Both the position numbers and the translations under genes were made by a program. Source: UBA6489 sp942490775 (lineage in GTDB: Bacteria; Patescibacteriota; Gracilibacteria; BD1-5; UBA6164). Taken from it: a stretch of 64,000 bases of DNA. Below the pieces are notes generated by a model that searched no databases, was not told the DNA's origin, and saw only the letters and a list, made by a program, of their open reading frames with translations. Where the stretch lies: assembly GCA_942490775.1 (NCBI GenBank), contig CALNYL010000009.1, positions 372,001 to 436,000 on the forward strand, read 5' to 3'. The first letter of the stretch is position 1; every line of letters starts with the position of its first letter. Of the stretch, positions 23,560 through 34,278 are shown one piece after another.

Positions 23560-24662
23560 AGGAGGTGGATAAAGCTGTGTACTTGGGTCAAACTCTATAA
23601 CTATAGGGTATTCAATGTATTGGTCTGATGTACTTAAATTCAATAAACTTTCACCAGATAAAGCTTAGTTTTTCCTTATCCTAAGATAAAACTAGAACCT
23701 AAAGCAAATAAAAAAAACACGATACTAAATATCGTGTTTTTTTGTTGTAAAAAAGTCAAAAAAACTCTTGACAAAGCCAAGAGTTTCAAAATTTCAAGTA
23801 TATATATTATTACCATTGAAATTTTTAAAATGATAATAAGCTGAATCTTATGCCTAAAAAACTGGAAACAATGAGATTTGGCAAATATCTGATGAAAACA
23901 TTAGACAAATTCAATATTTCTTTTACAAATCTAATTGGAGTTCCAAATTACTAAACCAATTTAGAGTGAGTTGGATTAGGAATAAAATTCCATGATGTGC
24001 TGATAAAATAAGTGATATCGTAATATTTGATTGAACTATTATGGCTAAAAATATAAAATCTAATTTTTCTGGTTTCGCCAATTGCTTCTTTTCAAATAAA
24101 GATAAAAAGGTAGTAAATTTATTAGATGTATTTTGAGCAAGTATAATAACCAAAACAAAAATAAGATATATGTTAAAGAAGGCAGATGCAATTTATCTTG
24201 AAAAATGAAGAATGTGGGTATTTAAAGATGTTTATTTAAAAAGTTGGATGAAAAAAAGAGTAAAAATACCTGTAACTATAATAGTGTATCATGTAAATTG
24301 AGCAAAGGTTCCTATGGTAATAGCAACCTCGGCTTCCTTAGAAGATGTTTATGAAAATATGATTAGAAAAGAGGAGATTTATCTTGGAAAGATAAAATTA
24401 AAGAAAATCAGATTGATAAAAAATTAGTTATAAAATGACAAGAAAGTGAAATTTATAGTTGCTTTGTATTATTGTATAGAAGAAGATGGAGCATTGAAGA
24501 ATGCTTTAAAGAACTTAAATCATACCTTTGTTTTGAAAACTTTAAGGTAACTTCTTATGAATCTATTATGAAATATTTTCATATTATTTTAGTGGTTCAT
24601 ACCTTGCTTACAATAATGAGCTATGGTCTTTGTTTAAGCAAAGACTCCTTTGAGTTTGTATA

Positions 24663-25583
24663 GAACCAGTTTGCACTTTTCGTAAAAAATCTTAAAATAA
24701 GGGGATTATATTTTAAGAAAAAAATATGGCTTATACTACAGATTTAACAGACAAGCAGTATGAACTAATAATAAAAGCAGTTCCAAAACTATGAACAGCA
24801 GAAATAAGTGTTAGCAAAAAAGAAATTTTAAATGGAATAAATTATCAATTGAAAAATTGATGTCAGTGGCGAGATTTGCCAAAAGACTTTCCCAAATGGC
24901 AAACAGTTTATTCTCAGTTCAGAAGATGGAAAAATAAGTGAATTTATGATGAATTACTATTGGAATTGGAAAAATTAGAGAGAAAAAATAAGGGAAAAAA
25001 AAGAAATTCCTAGCTTACTATTATGAGATTCAATGGCAGTGAAAAATACAGATACAGCAGACATAAAAACAAAATGATATTGCCATTATAAAAGTATAAA
25101 TTGAATAAAGAGACATTTATTAGTAGATATTTTATGAAATCCATATTTTATAAAATGTACAAAAGCGAGTATTTCTGATGATAGTTGATTAATAGAAATA
25201 ATAAGAGAGAACAAGGAATACTTTCTAAAACTAGAAGAATGAATTGTGATAACAATATTATTAGACAATTGATACCATAAGGATTATTTAGAAAAAGAAA
25301 TAAAAAAAATAGATAAAAATATTCTAAACTTTATAAAGATAGAAATTACTCAAAAAATAAGCCCTGATATGAAAGAAAAATCTAAAAAAGAAAATCCTCA
25401 AAAGAATTGATTTGTTGTACAACCTAAAAGATGGATTGTAGAAAGAACAAATGCTTGGATTAACCAATGTAGGGTTTTATGGAAAAACTGTGAATGAAAA
25501 CTTTCTACCTCTGAGGCTAAAATTAGATTATGTTCTATTAGACTTATTATTAGGAGGTTAGCTTAAAATGTGCAAACAGGTTC
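24663..25583 (+). mobile_element. IS5-family insertion sequence nested in IS copy 2
   Basis: The ends are imperfect inverted repeats GAACCAGTTTGCAC-TTTT and the complement of AAAATGTGCAAACAGGTTC. Comparison with the uninterrupted copy at 8215 shows a 4-base target duplication, TATA. This is consistent with IS5-family behaviour. Confidence 0.88.
24726..25566 (+). CDS. IS5-family transposase in two overlapping frames
   Basis: The first frame (to a TAG at 25011) contains the conserved NGCQWRDLPKDFP segment. The second frame continues with the DDE residues: first Asp in LLGDSMAVKNT, second in LLDNGYHKDY, and Glu in RWIVERTNAWINQ. The shift is +1 at a run of eight A (about 24995-25003). Several IS5 subgroups make their transposase by programmed frameshifting at such runs, so this may be functional rather than broken. 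The CGA codon in WRDLP reads as Arg. Confidence 0.83.
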
Positions 25584-25915
25584 TATATGGATATTTAAAA
25601 GAAAAGCGAAATATTAAGAAGAAAAAAAGTTCTAAAACTAAACAGATAACTATTGTTTGAGTTAAGATTTTCATTGAGATGATGTTCCAAACTTGATTTG
25701 TATGAAAAGTTAAGTGAAAACATAAAAAGACATTAGCTCAGGTACTTAAAACGAGTGTTTGCTTGAAGTCTAATTTAGCTCTAAATTAAAAGGGAAAGAT
25801 TGAGGTTAGGAGAGAAAAGTTTATTGAATGTAAGATAAATTGGTATTTTCCACTTTAAAATAAGTTATTTATAAAGGTTTATAGTTTATATTAAATCATA
25901 TTTTTAATTATTTTA

Positions 25916-25973
25916 TAAAAAAGTAGAGATATATTATCGTAGAGATATATTTCAATGTATTTCTACTTTTTTA
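25916..25973. terminator. hairpin with A- and T-rich flanks
   Basis: Outer arms AAAAAAGTAGA and TCTACTTTTTT enclose an AT-rich imperfect stem. It could end transcription on either strand. It also resembles the GTAGAGACA palindrome family. The rest of the gap between the IS and nrdD is AT-rich, apart from the candidate NrdR boxes near its end. Confidence 0.55.
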
Positions 25974-26105
25974 AAAAACATTTTCAAAAAAAATCCAGCA
26001 TTTTTTATAAGAAAAAAATCAAAAAAACCTATACATTGCCATCATTAAAACTTAAAAAAATATAACAAAAAAAAGTCAATTGAAAAATAAAAAAGAAATT
26101 GAAAA

Positions 26106-26153
26106 ACACTAGATAATGTATATGATAGCTTTCGTTCATACTACATATGGATA
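26106..26153 (+). promoter_or_regulatory. candidate tandem NrdR boxes upstream of nrdD
   Basis: Two 16-base sites, ACACTAGATAATGTAT (26106) and ATACTACATATGGATA (26138), match the NrdR box consensus ACACwATATATwGTGT at roughly 12 and 10 positions. Their starts are 32 bases apart, the roughly three-turn spacing usual for tandem NrdR boxes. NrdR itself is encoded three genes downstream. The second site overlaps a possible ATG at 26147, which favours the later start at 26180. Confidence 0.5.
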
Positions 26154-26179
26154 ATTTATTTTTTAATATTTTCTTTGTT

Positions 26180-28537
26180 ATGCCCATTTATAAGGTAAAA
26201 AAAAGGAACGGAAGTTTTGTTACATTTGATAGAACAAGAATAGAAAAAGCAATAGAGAATGCCATAAAATCTGTTTGATGAAAAGACTTTAGTGAAGTAA
26301 AAGAAATTACAAGTAGAGCTTTAGCAGTAGTAGAAAAAACTGTTTGAAAAAGAATACCAAATGTTGAACAAATACAAGATGCTGTAGAAGAAGCTATAAT
26401 TAAAGCTGGACACGATAGTGTAGCTAAAAGTTTTATAATCTATAGAGAAAAAAGAAGAGAGATAAGAAACGACAAAAAAGTAGTAGTAGAAGTATGAGAT
26501 AGTATGGATGAATATCTAGATAAATCTGATTGGAGAGTGAATGCTAATGCTAATTCTGGTTATTCTCTGGGAGGACTTATATTAAATGTTGCTGGTAAAG
26601 TAACTGCTAACTATTGGCTAAGTCATGTTTACCCAGAAGAAGCTTGAGATTTGCATAGAAACTGAGATATACATATTCACGATTTAGATATGTTTTGTGG
26701 ATATTGTGCAGGTTGGAGTTTAAGACAATTACTTGAAGAGTGATTTAATTGATTACATGCTAGAACTGATTCTTCTCCAGCTAAAAATCTACAAGCAGCT
26801 GTTAATCAAATGATAAATTTCCTATGAACTTTACAAAATGAATGGGCAGGGGCTCAGGCTTTCTCGTCTTTTGATACATATTTAGCTCCTTTTGTTCACA
26901 AATATGGAGAGAGTGTTATAAAAGATTTAGAGGAATCAAATGCTCAATTTAAAACTGAAAAAGATAGAGAGGATTATATATATAAGAAAACATATAGATA
27001 TGTTTCTCAACAAATGCAAAATTTTGTATTTGGTTTAAATGTACCTAGTAGATGGGGGACTCAAACTCCTTTCACAAATATAACTCTTGATTGGACTTGT
27101 CCAGAAGATTTAAAAGAAAAATCACTATTTCTAGGATGAGTAGAAAATGGAGGATACAAGAAAAAATATGGTGAACTAGAAAAAGAAATGAAGATGATAA
27201 ATAGAGCTTTAATAGATGTTTATGTAAAGTGAGATAGTAAATGAAGGGTTTTTACTTTCCCAATTCCTACATATAATATAACTGAGGACTTTCCTTGGAC
27301 AGATCCTGATGTAGATGCTCTTTTTGAAATGACTGCAAAATACTGACTTCCTTATTTTCAAAACTTTATATGAAGTCAGTTTAATAGAGTGAAAAAAGAA
27401 GATTGAACTTATGAAAAGGTTATAAATGAAAAAGCATATAAACCATGATCTGTTAGAAGTATGTGTTGTAGATTACAATTAGACCTTACACAATTAGAAA
27501 AAAGATGAAATGGTTTATTTGGTTCTGCTGAAATGACATGAAGTATTTGAAATGTTACTATAAATCTAGCTCGTATCGGTTATAATTTTGCTGGTGATAA
27601 AGAGGCTTTTAAAGATAGGGTAAATTATCTTATGGAACAAATTAGAATTACTTTAGAGCTAAAAAGAAAAACAATAGCAAAATGGTTAGATGCTTGATTG
27701 TATCCTTATACTTATAGATATTTAAGAACATTTAGAAATCATTTCTCTACTATTTGAATAAATGGTATGAATGAGGCTATTGGTAATTTTACTCATTGAA
27801 AAGAAGATATTTCAACTGAATGGTGAGAAGAATTTGCTACTGAGATTCTTGATTTTATTAGAGAAAAATTAACTGTATTTCAAGAGGAGACTGGTAATTT
27901 ATATAATCTAGAGGCTACTCCAGCAGAAGGAACTACTTATAGATTTGCAAAGGAGGATAAAAAACAGATGGAGGGTATTATTCAATCTGGAACTGAAGAG
28001 GCTCCTTATTATACAAATTCTACTCAATTGCCTGTAGGTTTTACTGATGATGCTTTTGAAGCACTAGATAAGCAAAATGATCTTCAGTGTAAGTATACAT
28101 GATGAACAGTTTTACACTTATATATGTGAGAAAGACTAAATGGTTCTGAGGCTTGTAAAAATTTCGTGAAAAAAGTTATAAGTACTTATCAGGTTCCTTA
28201 TATAACTATAAGTCCTACTTTTTCTATATGTCCTAAGCATGGATATGTACCTTGAGAACATGACTTTTGTCCACTTTGTGATGATGAAATTTGATATTCT
28301 GGAGAGAAGTTTGATTTAGAAACGAGAAAGATTTATACAGATGATAAGGAAAAAATGGCAGAGCTTTCATCAGTATTTGTATGAAAAGATTGAAAGAAAG
28401 TAAAAAGAACTAGATGTGAGATTTATACTAGAGTTATGTGATATCATAGACCTGTAGCTAGTTTCAATATTTGAAAAAAAGCAGAATTTTATTCTAGAAA
28501 GTATTTTAAGGGAGATCATTCAGGGGATTGTTGTTAA
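26180..28537 (+). CDS. nrdD: anaerobic ribonucleoside-triphosphate reductase
   Basis: A class III ribonucleotide reductase of 785 residues. The N-terminal ATP-cone starts at MPIYKVKKRNGS, followed by TRALAVVEKT-like helices. The core shows GYCAGWSL, FGLNVPSRWGTQ and PYFQNFIGSQFN. A C-terminal zinc-type site is CPKHGYVPGEHDFCPLC. The glycyl radical site is RVMGYHRPV, with that Gly encoded by TGA (28439-28441), strong proof of UGA as glycine. The enzyme makes dNTPs from NTPs without oxygen, using a radical installed by NrdG. An in-frame ATG 33 bases upstream would add a hydrophobic stretch before the ATP-cone, so the later ATG was chosen. nrdG and nrdR follow. Confidence 0.96.
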
Positions 28538-28567
28538 GTCATTTCCTAAGTTTCCTTTATAGTTAAA

Positions 28568-28729
28568 CCTCACCCTAGCCCTCTCCTTATAGGAGAGGGG
28601 ATAATAGGAATTTACAATTTAATAATCTATTTTTGAATTTCTTTCTTTAAAACCAAAGGAAAGAGGTTACAGTGAAGCGAAAAATTGTAGCCCTCCTCTC
28701 CTATAAGGAGAGGAGATTCAGAGGTGAGG
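28568..28729. repeat. cluster of intergenic palindromes
   Basis: Three palindromes lie between nrdD and nrdG. The outer two share CCTCTCCTTATAGGAGAGG-type stems (28580-28600 and 28693-28715) and are flanked by CCTCACC and GGTGAGG, so the whole unit is itself inverted. The middle one (28641-28664) is CTTTCTTT/AAAGGAAAG. They belong to the families seen elsewhere in the window. Confidence 0.75.
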
Positions 28730-28764
28730 TTTATTTTCTATTTCTCAATCTTTATAATTTTTAT

Positions 28765-29469
28765 ATGAATATCAATTGAATAAATAAATTTTCTCTTATA
28801 GACTTTCCTGATAAAGTTTCTTGTATAGTTTTTACTTCTGGATGTAATTTTCGTTGTAGTTATTGTCATAATTCAGAATTTGTTATACCAGAACAAAATT
28901 CAGAAAATATTGTAACTTGAGTTATTCCTGAAAAATGATTTTTTAAGTTTTTAGAAAAAAGAAAAGGGCTTTTGGATGGTGTTTCTATTTGCTGATGAGA
29001 GCCTACTATACAAAAAGGTTTGGTTGAGTTTTGTGAAAAAGTAAAAAATATGTGATTTTTAGTAAAACTTGATACAAACTGAACTAATCCAAAAGTTATA
29101 AAAGAATTATTAGATAAAAATTTTTTGGACTACATAGCGATGGATGTAAAGCATTCACTTAGTAAAATAAAAGATGTAACGGAAGTAAACTTTGATGTAA
29201 AGAGAATAGAGGAGAGTATGAAACTAATCCTAAACTCTTGAATAAACTACGAATTTAGAACAACAATAGTAAAGTGAATGCATACATCTGAAGATATAAA
29301 AGATATTTCAAAAAGTATAATTGGAGCTAAAAATTATTATTTACAAAATTACAAGAGCTGAAATACTCTTGTGAGAGATTTTAAATGAAGGAGTTTTACA
29401 TGAAGTGAGTTAAAGGAATTTAGAGAGGTTTCTAGTGGTTATGTGGAGAATGTTGGGATAAGAAATTAG
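28765..29469 (+). CDS. nrdG: anaerobic ribonucleotide reductase activating protein (radical SAM)
   Basis: A 234-residue radical SAM activase. The motif is CNFRCSYC near residues 27-34, preceded by the family-typical SLIDFPDKVSCIVFTSG. SICGGEPTIQ binds SAM, and DTNGTNP and YIAMDVKHS follow as in NrdG/PflA-type activases. It uses SAM to generate the glycyl radical on NrdD, the gene directly upstream. Confidence 0.92.
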
Positions 29470-29478
29470 ATTATTTTT

Positions 29479-29504
29479 AGGGCAACCACAAGGGATTGCC
29501 CCTA
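29479..29504. repeat. GGGCAA...TTGCCC palindrome
   Basis: AGGGCAACCACAAGGGATTGCCCCTAC has a 6-base stem GGGCAA/TTGCCC. A hybrid version occurs at 58702-58728 joined to a GTCTCTAC end, linking this family to the GTAGAGACA family. Confidence 0.65.
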
Positions 29505-29526
29505 CTTGTATTAATTAAATATTGCC

Positions 29527-29970
29527 ATGTATTGCCAAAAATGTAAAAACTTAGATACTAAGGTTATTGACTCTAGGCTTGTGGATGATGGTAAGTCAAT
29601 AAGAAGGAGAAGAGAGTGTGATAGATGTGAGCATAGGTTTACTACCTATGAAAAGATGGAATTTGTGAAATTTATGGTAGCAAAAAGTGATTGAAGAAAA
29701 GAAATTTATGACAAAGAAAAATTAGAATGAAGTATATTAAAAGCCTGTAATAAAAGAGATATAGATTTTTCTAAACTGGAAAAAATGATATCAGTTCTGG
29801 AAAATTCTTGGGCTTCTAATAAAAAGTGAATAACGAGTAGAAGAATTTGAAAAGATGTATTGAATTCTTTGGCAGATTTTGATGAAGTGGCTTATGTTAG
29901 GTATGCTTCTGTATATCTTAATTTTGAAACAGCTAAAGATTTTGTGGATTTTATTTCTGGAGAAGAATAA
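29527..29970 (+). CDS. nrdR: transcriptional repressor NrdR
   Basis: A 147-residue protein, standard for NrdR. The N-terminal zinc ribbon is MYCQKC ... CDRCEHRFTTYE (CX2C, CX2C). An ATP-cone follows with VAKSDGRKEIYDKEKLEGSI and VAYVRYASVYLNFE. NrdR senses ATP/dATP and represses ribonucleotide reductase genes by binding tandem NrdR boxes. The nrdD-nrdG-nrdR order here suggests local feedback control, supported by the box-like sites upstream of nrdD. Confidence 0.95.
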
Positions 29971-29987
29971 TATAGAAAATAAAAAAA

Positions 29988-30016
29988 GCAGTACCCAAGG
30001 GTACTGCTTTTTTTTT
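29988..30016 (+). terminator. rho-independent terminator after nrdR
   Basis: A perfect 9-base stem GCAGTACCC / GGGTACTGC with an AA loop is followed by nine T. It ends the nrdD-nrdG-nrdR unit. Confidence 0.92.
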
Positions 30017-30090
30017 GTGTTTTCTTCTTGATATTTTTTAATTTTGTTTAAAATGTCTTTGTTTAACTATTTGTTTAATAAAATATAAAA

Positions 30091-30609
30091 ATGGATTATA
30101 TACAAAGTCTGATAGAAGATATAGAAATACTAAAACAAGAACAAAATTTTGAGGAAGCGATAGAAATATTAGAACAAAATATACCTAAATATCATAAAGA
30201 ACATAGATTATACGAAGAACTAGCTGATATTTATCTGTATCAAGATGAAATAGTAAAGGCTGAGAAATCAGTAAATTTTGCCCTTAAAATAAATAAAAAT
30301 TCTCCAACATGAAATTATTTAAAATGATTTATAATGCTCTCTAAATCTAAAGTAGATGAGGCCATAAAATTTTTGTTGAAATCTAATAGCAATATGTGAA
30401 ATAATTCTGAGGTATTGAGGAATTTATGATGGGCATATAATATGAAATGAGAAACTGAGAAGTGAATTAGTATATTGAAAAGGGCTCTTAATATATCTCC
30501 TGAGGATGTACTTATTACTGAAGATTTAGCTATGGCTCTTATTTCGGCTGGAGAACTAGATAAGTGAAATGTTTTGTTGAAGAGAATTTGAAAAGAAATA
30601 GAACAGTAG
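30091..30609 (+). CDS. TPR-repeat protein
   Basis: A 172-residue cytoplasmic protein made of about four tetratricopeptide repeats (EEAIEILEQNIPKYH, LYEELADIYLYQDE, LRNLGWAYNMKGETE, KRALNISPEDV). No signal peptide or other domain. TPRs mediate protein contacts; the partner is unknown. It stands alone between the nrdR terminator and a palindrome-rich gap. Confidence 0.82.
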
Positions 30610-30624
30610 GGAATATAATAATCT

Positions 30625-30777
30625 ATTCTAAATTCCTTCCTTTCATATGAAAGGAAGGAGGCTATGTTTTAGTTTCGGAAAATAGAAAAACCTCTCTCTA
30701 AATTCTCTCATCTTCTCAGGGGAAAGAAGCTATATTTCTGCAAATCAGTAGAGACAAAAAATTTTTTGTCTTTGTGT
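30625..30777. repeat. three intergenic palindromes in a row
   Basis: In order: a perfect palindrome CTTCCTTTCATATGAAAGGAAG (30636-30657) followed by GAGGCTATG, a weaker CCTCTCTC...GGGGAAAG unit (30691-30733), and AGTAGAGACAAAAAATTTTTTGTCTTTG (30748-30777). They represent three of the repeat families in the window. Confidence 0.72.
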
Positions 30778-30811
30778 TATGAAAATACTTTGCTTCATAA
30801 AAAAAATCAAT

Positions 30812-31747
30812 ATGAATACTGAAAATATAGACAAATTAGAAAATCAAACAGAAAATAATTTATGCTCTATGAAAGAAGCTGTTTTATGAGCATTAGAATT
30901 ATTTGGAACTCAAAATTTAAGCGAAATAAAATTAAAAGACTTCAAAAAAAGAGTGGTTATAGGCTCTTGAAATGCTATAGTAACATGAAAAATAATATTT
31001 GCTAAGGATGATGTGATTATTGCAAATGAAAGTACTTTTAGAGATGCTATAAAAAAGCCTTGAGTAGATTGAGTTACTGTGCTGAGTGCTTCTGGAAGTA
31101 AGCATTCATATATAATGGCTAAGGAAATTTTGGAAACTACTGATTTGGAAGTAGAGCTTTTGACTTGTAACTCTGATTGTCCTACTAAGGATCTTATTTG
31201 AGAGAAAAACATTATAGTTACTCCTACTAATCTAGAACCCTATACATATAATACTTCTACTTATATGTGATGGATGTTTACACAAAGCTGAGAAAAACCC
31301 GAGGATATTTATGATTATCTGGTTAATTATATTGAGCCTAAGCTAAAGAATTTTGATTTTTCTAATTATAATGGTTTTGTGTTTTCTGTGCCTACTAAAT
31401 TTTGTAATCATTTAGAAATGTTTGATAGAAAGTTTATGGAGCTTTTTGGAAGGAATATAGCAAGAGATATTAGAACAGAAGAGGATATGATGCATGCTGT
31501 GACTTTGGTTCCTTCAAAAACTGAGCTTTTAGTAAATTTTTCTGGTAAATCTACTATTTTTGAAAATGATGTTTTGGATATAGAAGTTCCTGAAAGTTTT
31601 TGAAATGCTGGAATGATGGCTTTATGATATTATATAGTTTGATTTATTCAGGATCAGCATAAACCTTATTTTATGGAAAATGTTTGAAAGTATATAGAAA
31701 AATTATCTAGCACAAGTTTTTGAAAAAAGATTAGTGTAATTGTATAG
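30812..31747 (+). CDS. SIS-domain (sugar isomerase fold) protein
   Basis: A 311-residue protein. VVIGSGNAIVTGKII and the later VTVLSASGSKHSYIMAKEI match the phosphosugar-binding loops of SIS domains, the second with the usual run of serines and small residues. The C-terminal half (FVFSVPTKFCNHLEMFDRK, AGMMALGYYIVGFIQ) resembles a second SIS-like unit. SIS proteins isomerise phosphosugars or sense them; the substrate cannot be told. Confidence 0.65.
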
Positions 31748-31902
31748 TTCTTATTGTTGAGGAAATATAGTTTTTAAAAATTAATTTAATTATCTTAGAA
31801 ACTTAACCAATCAAAGATTGGGATTCAGGCAAACTTCAATAATAAAATTAAATTTTAAAAACATAGTAAAGTTAGTAATATCAATTTTTTAGTTAGATTT
31901 AA

Positions 31903-33116
31903 ATGATAAATATAATAGATAAATATTCACAGAAATTTTGAGGTTCTTTTTTGGTTGGGGTTTTTATGTGAGTAAATGCCATAAAGGATTCTGCTTTGTT
32001 TGTTGATTGACCTGATTGTATTTACTATAAATCTGATATACTTCATAAAACTCATGATTTAAATTCTGAACTTAAAGATGCTAGTATTGATACTAAGCTC
32101 TATTTTTCTGGTGTTATGCCAAATAAAATGATTAGAGGCTATGATGAAGATATAGAGAGAAAGCTTAGACTTATAGAGCAAAATGATAAATTTAATATAT
32201 GATTTGTGACTTGTATGCCAGTGACTTGATTACTAGCTGTACAGTATGAATATATTTACAAAAAAAGCTTAATAAAGATTTTATCTTTATTAATTCTTTT
32301 ACTGATAAATTTCGGTTAGATTGATATGCTATATTTTTAAGAGAGTTAGCAAAGTCTATAAAACTTGATAAAACTATAAAAAAGAAAAAGTTAAGTGTTT
32401 CTATTGTATGATATTTATTTGATAGAAGGGAATGAGATTGTTTGGGAAATATTGAGGAGATAAAAAGAATTTTATGATTACTTTGAGTTGAAGTGAATTC
32501 TTTTTGGCTTGATTGATGAAATTATAAAGACTTGAGTAAAATTGAAGATTCTGAGCTGATTATATCTTTCCCATATTGAAAATATGCTTCTAAGGTTTTA
32601 TCTAAGAGGTTGTGAATTGATTTTATAGAACTTGATGTGCCTTTTTGAATAAAAGATACTGTGAATTTTGTGAAGGAGGTTTGAGAAAAGTTATGAATTT
32701 CAGGTGAATTTGTGAGTGGGGTAATTTCAAAAGAATTGTCTTTTGTAAAACAGAAGGTTGATTTACTTGATGAAAAGGTGTTTTTAAATAAAAATTATGT
32801 ATATGCTTGAGATCCTTTTTTGGAGTCGTGAATAGTTGATATTTGAAATTTTTTAGGGATGAATAATATTAGGTTTTATAGTTATACTTGAGTGAACAAT
32901 CCTATAGAGGGGGATTTGTGAGGGGAAAAGTTAGATTTTATTATATGAAACTCAGAGTTTAATATGGATTTTTTTGAGTGACCTAAATTGGAGTTTGGTT
33001 TTCCTTCTTTTGATACTCATTTTTTGCTGAATAGACCATATATGTGATTTAGGGGATTGCTCTTTTTTGTGGAGAGGTTGTATGGGGAATTGTTGGAAAG
33101 GGGGAGATTTTATTAA
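31903..33116 (+). pseudogene. third nitrogenase component-1-like gene, one frameshift
   Basis: The product would have ~404 residues. The first frame has SFLVGVFMGVNAIKDSALF then VDGPDC, a first cluster-ligand region, and FVTCMPVTGLLAV, the component-1 TCMP motif with its cysteine kept. The frame breaks at a run of seven A (near 32273-32279); adding one A restores YKKKLNKDFIFINSF. The rest (GYLFDRREGDCLGNIEEIKRI, SFWLDGGNYKDL, ISFPYGKYAS) is colinear with the gene at 16891-18138. A homopolymer sequencing error would make it a normal gene. Unlike its paralogue it keeps the TCMP cysteine. It is far from either NifH-like gene. Confidence 0.78.
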
Positions 33117-33123
33117 TAATCCA

Positions 33124-33166
33124 TCCCTGAATCCCTTCCTTTCACACGAAAGGAAAGGAGCTACAA
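33124..33166. repeat. CTTCCTTTC/GAAAGGAA palindrome
   Basis: CCCTTCCTTTC-ACAC-GAAAGGAAAGG followed by AGCTACAAAT, the same family as 2811-2854 and 30636-30657, again directly after a gene. Confidence 0.7.
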
Positions 33167-33199
33167 ATATTTTATTTTAATTCTTAAAAATAAAAAAAA

Positions 33200-33634
33200 A
33201 TGCTAAAAAAAATAGACCATATAAATATATCTGTTATAGATATAGAAAAAGCAAAAAAGTTTTTTATAGATTTGCTTGGTTTTAAGTTAGAAACAGAATC
33301 AGTTCTTGAAGGAGAACGGATTGATAATGTTGTGAATATGAAAGATGTAAAAGCTAAATATTCAAAGCTTGTTATACCAAATACAGAAACTAGTTTGGAG
33401 CTTATACAGTACTATAACCCTATTTGAGATAAAGATGATAAAATATCTTTAGCAAATCAAATTGGTTTTCGTCATATAGCTTTTGAGGTAAAAGAAATTG
33501 AAAAAATGTACAAAGAGTTAAAAGAAAAATGAGTGAATTTTTCTTCTGAATTGCAAGTTTACAATGGTTCTAAAAAACTCTGTTATTTTACTTGACCTGA
33601 TGATATAATTCTAGAACTAGCAGAATATAACTAA
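33200..33634 (+). CDS. VOC family (glyoxalase/dioxygenase superfamily) protein
   Basis: A 144-residue protein of two beta-alpha-beta-beta-beta modules. The four expected metal-ligand positions are present: His7 (KIDHINI), Glu in SLELIQ, His in GFRHIAFEV and Glu in ILELAEY. It resembles methylmalonyl-CoA epimerase or glyoxalase I in layout (FFIDLLGFKLE). The substrate cannot be decided from sequence. Confidence 0.85.
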
Positions 33635-33667
33635 AAATTATAATATTTATTTTTATAAAATAATCTT

Positions 33668-34132
33668 ATGCTACAAACAACACTTTGACTAATAATAAAA
33701 GACTGAAAAATATTTCTTTGAGAAAAAAAGAGATGATTTGCAAAATGAGTATTAAACGGAATCTGATGAAAAACAGAACCCAATGAAAGTATAGAAGAAT
33801 GTATTATAAGGGAAACTAAAGAAGAAATATGAGTCACTATAACCGAGAAAGAAAAAGTAGGAATACTACACTTTCAATTTGAAGAGTGAAAAAACAAAAA
33901 CATTACAGTCCATCTATTTAAAATTTCAGATTATTCTTGAAAAATAATAGAAACGGAAGAAATAAGACCTTTTTGGTTTCCAGTAGATAAAATACCATAC
34001 GATAAAATGTGGGTAGATGACATTCATTGGCTACCAAGAATCTTAAACTGAGAAACAAATTTAGAATATATATTTTACTTTGACTCTGATTCTTGGGATG
34101 GAAAAATTCTAAAACATGAGAAAATTAAATAA
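33668..34132 (+). CDS. NUDIX hydrolase (8-oxo-dGTP diphosphatase-like)
   Basis: A 154-residue protein. The complete NUDIX box GX5EX7REUXEEXGU is present as GKTEPNE, SIEECII, RETKEEIGV. The preceding KKRGFAKGVLNGIGGK resembles the MTH1/MutT-like KRGFGxGxWNGFGGK segment, as does FWFPVDKIPYDKMWVDD. Such enzymes cleanse oxidised nucleotides. Several glycines here are TGA codons. Confidence 0.88.
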
Positions 34133-34278
34133 ACTCCAAAAACTTTATTCATTGGATATTTCCAACGATGCACAAAATGTATTATACTCTCTACGGATAT
34201 AATCAAAAATAAACTTGAAAGAAAAATATTTTGCTTTATAATGCCCTCGTAATTTTTTATTTTTATAATATTTTCTCT

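Larger units (their letters stand above)
23818..25789 (+). pseudogene. IS4-family transposase remnant (interrupted)
   Basis: The coding remnant matches the transposase of copy 1 but has lost its start, carries a one-base frameshift, and is split by the nested IS after the SFEFV segment. It keeps the intact stretch WMKKRVKIPVTIIVYHVNG, which shows what copy 1 lost at its own frameshift. The YRRRWSIEECFKELK signature is also present. Confidence 0.82.
23638..25829 (+). mobile_element. IS4-family insertion sequence, copy 2, split by an IS5-family element
   Basis: It has the same ends (ATTCAATAAACTTT and complement) and orientation as the copy at 7112. It lacks about 95 bases around the transposase start, has a one-base deletion (AGAAAAAG to AGAAAAG near 24365), and is interrupted at 24663-25583. 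No clear target duplication was seen around this copy. Confidence 0.85.

Noticed and set aside
7112..25829. A composite transposon carrying the nitrogenase-like genes
   Set aside because: Both IS copies are decayed, the segment includes housekeeping pnp, and no outer target duplication is seen. Direct repeats able to recombine is all that can be said.
26147..26182. ATG at 26147 as the nrdD start
   Set aside because: It would add a hydrophobic stretch not found in ATP-cones and overlaps the second NrdR-box-like site; the ATG at 26180 starts directly at the ATP-cone.
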